A program made the translations under genes and the position numbers. The notes below the pieces were generated by a model, which saw only the letters and a list, made by a program, of their open reading frames with translations, had not been told where the DNA came from and made no database searches. Source: Alphaproteobacteria bacterium (lineage in GTDB: Bacteria; Pseudomonadota; Alphaproteobacteria; Ferrovibrionales; Ferrovibrionaceae). From it: 64,000 bases of DNA. The stretch covers positions 186,001-250,000 of the forward strand of contig JAFKFH010000006.1 in the NCBI GenBank assembly GCA_017307375.1, given 5' to 3'. This document shows, one piece after another, positions 62,008 to 64,000 of the stretch. Positions within the stretch are counted from its first letter, which is position 1, and every line of letters begins with the position of its first letter.

Positions 62008-63216
62008 TCAGCGTGGGACGGGTGCGGCGGTAACGCGCGCCCGGGTGAGTTCGGCGATCTCGTCGTCGGTATAGCCGGCTTCGCGCAGGATCTCGGCCGA
62101 ATGCTCGCCCAGCCGCGGCGCCAGGCGCTCGGGTTCGGGGGACGTCTGCGACCATTGCGAGGGCACGCGCATCGAGCGGATCGGCCCTTCGGTCGGGTGC
62201 TCGACCACGGGGAAGAACCCGGTGGCGGCGAGATGCGGGTCGTCGATCAGGCTGTCCAGCGTATGCATCGGCGTGCAGGGAATGTCGGCGGCGCGGAAGA
62301 ACGCGGTCCATTCCGCGGTGCTGCGGGTGCGGATGATCGCGGCAAGCTCTCGGTAGAGGTCGTTGATATGCCGCAGGCGCTGGCCCAGGGTCTGCAGCCG
62401 CGGGTCGCGCTCGAAAGCGTCGGGCCGGCCAAGCGCGGCATAGAAGCTGCGCCATTGCTTGTCCGAATAGATCAAGGCGCAGATATGGCCGTCGGCCGTC
62501 GCGAACGGCCGCCGTTCCTCGGCCATCAGCCGGGGATAGCCGGGTTCGGCCACCGGCGGCTCGTAGGTATGTCCGCCCATATGGTCGCCCAGCACGAACT
62601 GCGTCATCGTCTCGAACATCGGGATGTCGAGGCGCTGGCCCGGCCCGCCGCGGGCGCGATGCATCAGGGCGGCGAGGATCGCGCCGACGGCGTAGAGCCC
62701 GACGGTGCGGTCGGCCAGGTTGGTCGGCAGGTAGCGCGGCTCGGCCCCGCTGACCCGGCCAAGCAGGCTGGGCAGGGCGGCCGCGCCCTGGATCAGGTCG
62801 TCATAGGCTGGCTGGGCGGCATAGGGACCGTCCTGGCCGAAGCCGAACAGTCCGGCATAGACGATGCCGGGATTGACCGCGGCGACATCCTCGTAGGCAA
62901 GGCCCAGCCGGGCCATCGCCAGCGGCCGCACGTTGTAGACCAGTGCGTCGGCCGTGGCCGCCAGCCGCAGCAGCGCCGCGCGCCCCGCCGGCTGCTTCAG
63001 GTCCAGCACGATCGAGCGCTTCGAGCGGTTGGTGTTGAGGAACATCGGTCCCATGTCGGCATGCCGGCCCGGCCCGATACCCCGGACCAGGTCGCCCTCG
63101 GGCGCCTCGACCTTGACGATATCGGCCCCGAAATCGCCGAGGATCTGCGTCGCGTACGGCCCCATCAGCACGGTGGTCAGATCGATGATGCGGATGCCGG
63201 CCAGCGGACCACCCAT
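62008..63216 (-). CDS. CaiB/BaiF family III CoA-transferase
   Basis: A 402-residue CoA-transferase: LAGIRIIDLTTVLMGPYATQ, VKVEAPEGDLVRGIGP, LNTNRSKRSIVLDLKQPAGR, and the catalytic aspartate probably in QPAYDDLIQG. ATG 63216 after GGGGAGTG is preferred over GTG 63234. It is the first gene of the leftward operon. Unlike the racemase-like relative at 58478 it keeps the usual transferase motifs, so it likely moves CoA between dicarboxylic or branched acids. Confidence 0.9.
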   Translation of the reverse strand: MGGPLAGIRIIDLTTVLMGPYATQILGDFGADIVKVEAPEGDLVRGIGPGRHADMGPMFLNTNRSKRSIVLDLKQPAGRAALLRLAATADALVYNVRPLAMARLGLAYEDVAAVNPGIVYAGLFGFGQDGPYAAQPAYDDLIQGAAALPSLLGRVSGAEPRYLPTNLADRTVGLYAVGAILAALMHRARGGPGQRLDIPMFETMTQFVLGDHMGGHTYEPPVAEPGYPRLMAEERRPFATADGHICALIYSDKQWRSFYAALGRPDAFERDPRLQTLGQRLRHINDLYRELAAIIRTRSTAEWTAFFRAADIPCTPMHTLDSLIDDPHLAATGFFPVVEHPTEGPIRSMRVPSQWSQTSPEPERLAPRLGEHSAEILREAGYTDDEIAELTRARVTAAPVPR

Positions 63217-63311
63217 CAGTTTTTCACTCCCCACGACTTATTTTTCATATACAGGAATTTTTTATACCGATATGTGAAAATTAGTCAAGACCACATTCGT
63301 GATCCTGGTCT

Positions 63312-63327
63312 CTGACAGGTCTGTCAG
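63312..63327. promoter_or_regulatory. CTGACAG-GT-CTGTCAG dyad upstream of thiol dioxygenase gene
   Basis: A perfect 16-base dyad 20 bases before ATG 63347, in the position of a repressor site or start-point element. The AT-rich part of this 130-base divergent gap (63236-63292) also holds imperfect arms TTTTCATAT and ATATGTGAAAA. No regulator is encoded beside it. Confidence 0.45.
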
Positions 63328-63346
63328 GACGGCCTATCATCGCGCG

Positions 63347-63883
63347 ATGGAAACGATAGCGCATCATCCGGTCGTCGCCTGCCTGCAAGCCGAGATCAGG
63401 GCGATCGGCCCCGGCCGCGATCTCCCGGCTTTAGGCCGCGCGCTGCGCCGCGCCGCCCTCGATCAGGCCTGGGTGACGCCGCGCCATCGCGAGATCGATG
63501 CCGAACAGGGTTTCGGCTCGCACCTGGTGTTCGAGGAGGGCAACCACGACCTCGCCCTGTTCGTCGTTTCCTGGGCGCCCGGCCGGGGTGCGCCGCCGCA
63601 TGATCACGGCACCTGGGGCGTTGTCTGTGGGATGACAGGTTTTGAAACCAACACGACCTGGACCAGGCGTCCCGGCGGCGGGATCGAAAGGGGTGGTGAT
63701 TACGTTGTCGGCCCGGGTGATCTCGTCACGGTCGGGCCGGAGGATATCCACAGCGTGACCAACCTGACCGACCGTCCGGCCACCTCGCTGCATCTCTATG
63801 GCCGTCATCTCGATCATGTCGCCCGCAACCGGTTCGACCCGGCCGCCGGCACCGTCAGTCCTTTCATCGTTCGTATCAGGTAG
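63347..63883 (+). CDS. Cysteine dioxygenase-type thiol dioxygenase (cupin)
   Basis: A 178-residue cupin. The iron histidines are H85 and H87 in PPHDHGTWG and H135 in EDIHSVTN, and the Ser-His-Tyr triad of thiol dioxygenases appears as S147-L-H149-L-Y151. C94 sits where mammalian cysteine dioxygenase has its crosslinked cysteine, in GVVCGM. It should oxidise cysteine or a related thiol, such as 3-mercaptopropionate, to a sulfinate. A dyad lies upstream, and a ProC-like gene follows after six bases. Confidence 0.85.
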   Translation: METIAHHPVVACLQAEIRAIGPGRDLPALGRALRRAALDQAWVTPRHREIDAEQGFGSHLVFEEGNHDLALFVVSWAPGRGAPPHDHGTWGVVCGMTGFETNTTWTRRPGGGIERGGDYVVGPGDLVTVGPEDIHSVTNLTDRPATSLHLYGRHLDHVARNRFDPAAGTVSPFIVRIR

Positions 63884-63889
63884 GTATCA

Positions 63890-64000
63890 ATGGCCACTCT
63901 CGGCATCGTCGGCACCGGCAAGCTCGCGGCTTTTCTGGTCGAAGGCCTGCGTCTTGGCGGTGATGACGGCGAGATCGTGCTGTCGCCGCGCAACGCCGAC
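63890..64000 (+). CDS. Pyrroline-5-carboxylate reductase-like protein, N-terminal fragment
   Basis: Only the first 37 residues are in the window. They form a Rossmann start, TLGIVGTGKLAAFLVEGLRL, then EIVLSPRNAD, as in ProC and related F420/NADP oxidoreductases. It begins six bases after the thiol dioxygenase stop and is probably co-transcribed with it. Whether it is true ProC or a paralogue cannot be told. Confidence 0.7.
   Translation, partial: MATLGIVGTGKLAAFLVEGLRLGGDDGEIVLSPRNAD

Noticed and set aside
1-64000. CRISPR arrays, tRNAs, insertion sequences or prophage
   Set aside because: No repeat-spacer pattern, tRNA-like cloverleaf, transposase or integrase motif was recognised on either strand; the window reads as ordinary chromosomal catabolic operons.

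Overview
The window is very GC-rich, almost wholly coding DNA with short intergenic gaps, many ATGA, GTGA and TGATG start/stop overlaps, and exported proteins with twin-arginine signals. This fits a metabolically versatile alphaproteobacterium; the genus cannot be told from the sequence. No rRNA, tRNA, CRISPR, insertion sequence or phage gene was seen. No gap between genes exceeds about 280 bases.

Layout. (1) 1-10400: a divergent GntR regulator, an NMT1/SsuABC-type importer, two tandem amidohydrolase-fold proteins that seem to have lost most metal ligands, an AMP-forming acid ligase, a tiny AtzG/GatC-like ORF, an AtzE-type amidase, a D-serine dehydratase-like PLP protein and an EamA exporter. 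(2) 10402-14946: a TetR gene, a Tat-exported beta-lactamase-fold hydrolase, and a Tat-exported flavin amine oxidase overlapping a cytochrome c gene. (3) 15010-21037: a phthalate-pathway-like set (Gfo/Idh dehydrogenase, dihydroxyphthalate decarboxylase-like protein, LysR, EamA, Rieske oxygenase, MarR) with a shared CTTAG-N4-CTAAG operator. (4) 21189-29061: a thiamine-diphosphate enzyme, an importer with two different permeases, aldehyde dehydrogenase, MarR and class II aldolase. (5) 29051-35945: acyl-CoA ligase, a single-chain biotin-dependent acyl-CoA carboxylase and an orphan Liv-type binding protein, with a TetR gene divergent. (6) 35938-42829: XRE-cupin regulator, M24 peptidase and a Dpp-type importer with a fused double ATPase. 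(7) 43069-52965: an enoyl-CoA hydratase/AtuA pair leading a complete Liv importer operon with a FadD-type ligase, then TetR. (8) 52957-57149: nitronate monooxygenase divergent from hydratase, ligase and HTD2-like dehydratase. (9) 57160-63216: a six-gene leftward CoA operon resembling itaconate/C5-dicarboxylate breakdown. (10) 63347-64000: a thiol dioxygenase and the start of a ProC-like gene.

The general logic is import of small organic acids or amides by five binding-protein systems, activation by four AMP-forming ligases or by CoA transferases, then hydration, oxidation, carboxylation or lyase cleavage. Each block carries its own GntR, TetR, MarR, LysR or XRE regulator.

The observations most worth following are a 21-bp dyad (TTRATGAA-N5-TTCATYAA) lying over the -10 regions of three promoters on both sides of a TetR gene, the CTTAG-N4-CTAAG regulon of the phthalate-like block, a LysR gene whose only plausible start is ATT, the metal-ligand-poor amidohydrolase pair, the exported amine oxidase/cytochrome c couple, and a hairpin sitting exactly between a ribosome binding site and its start codon.
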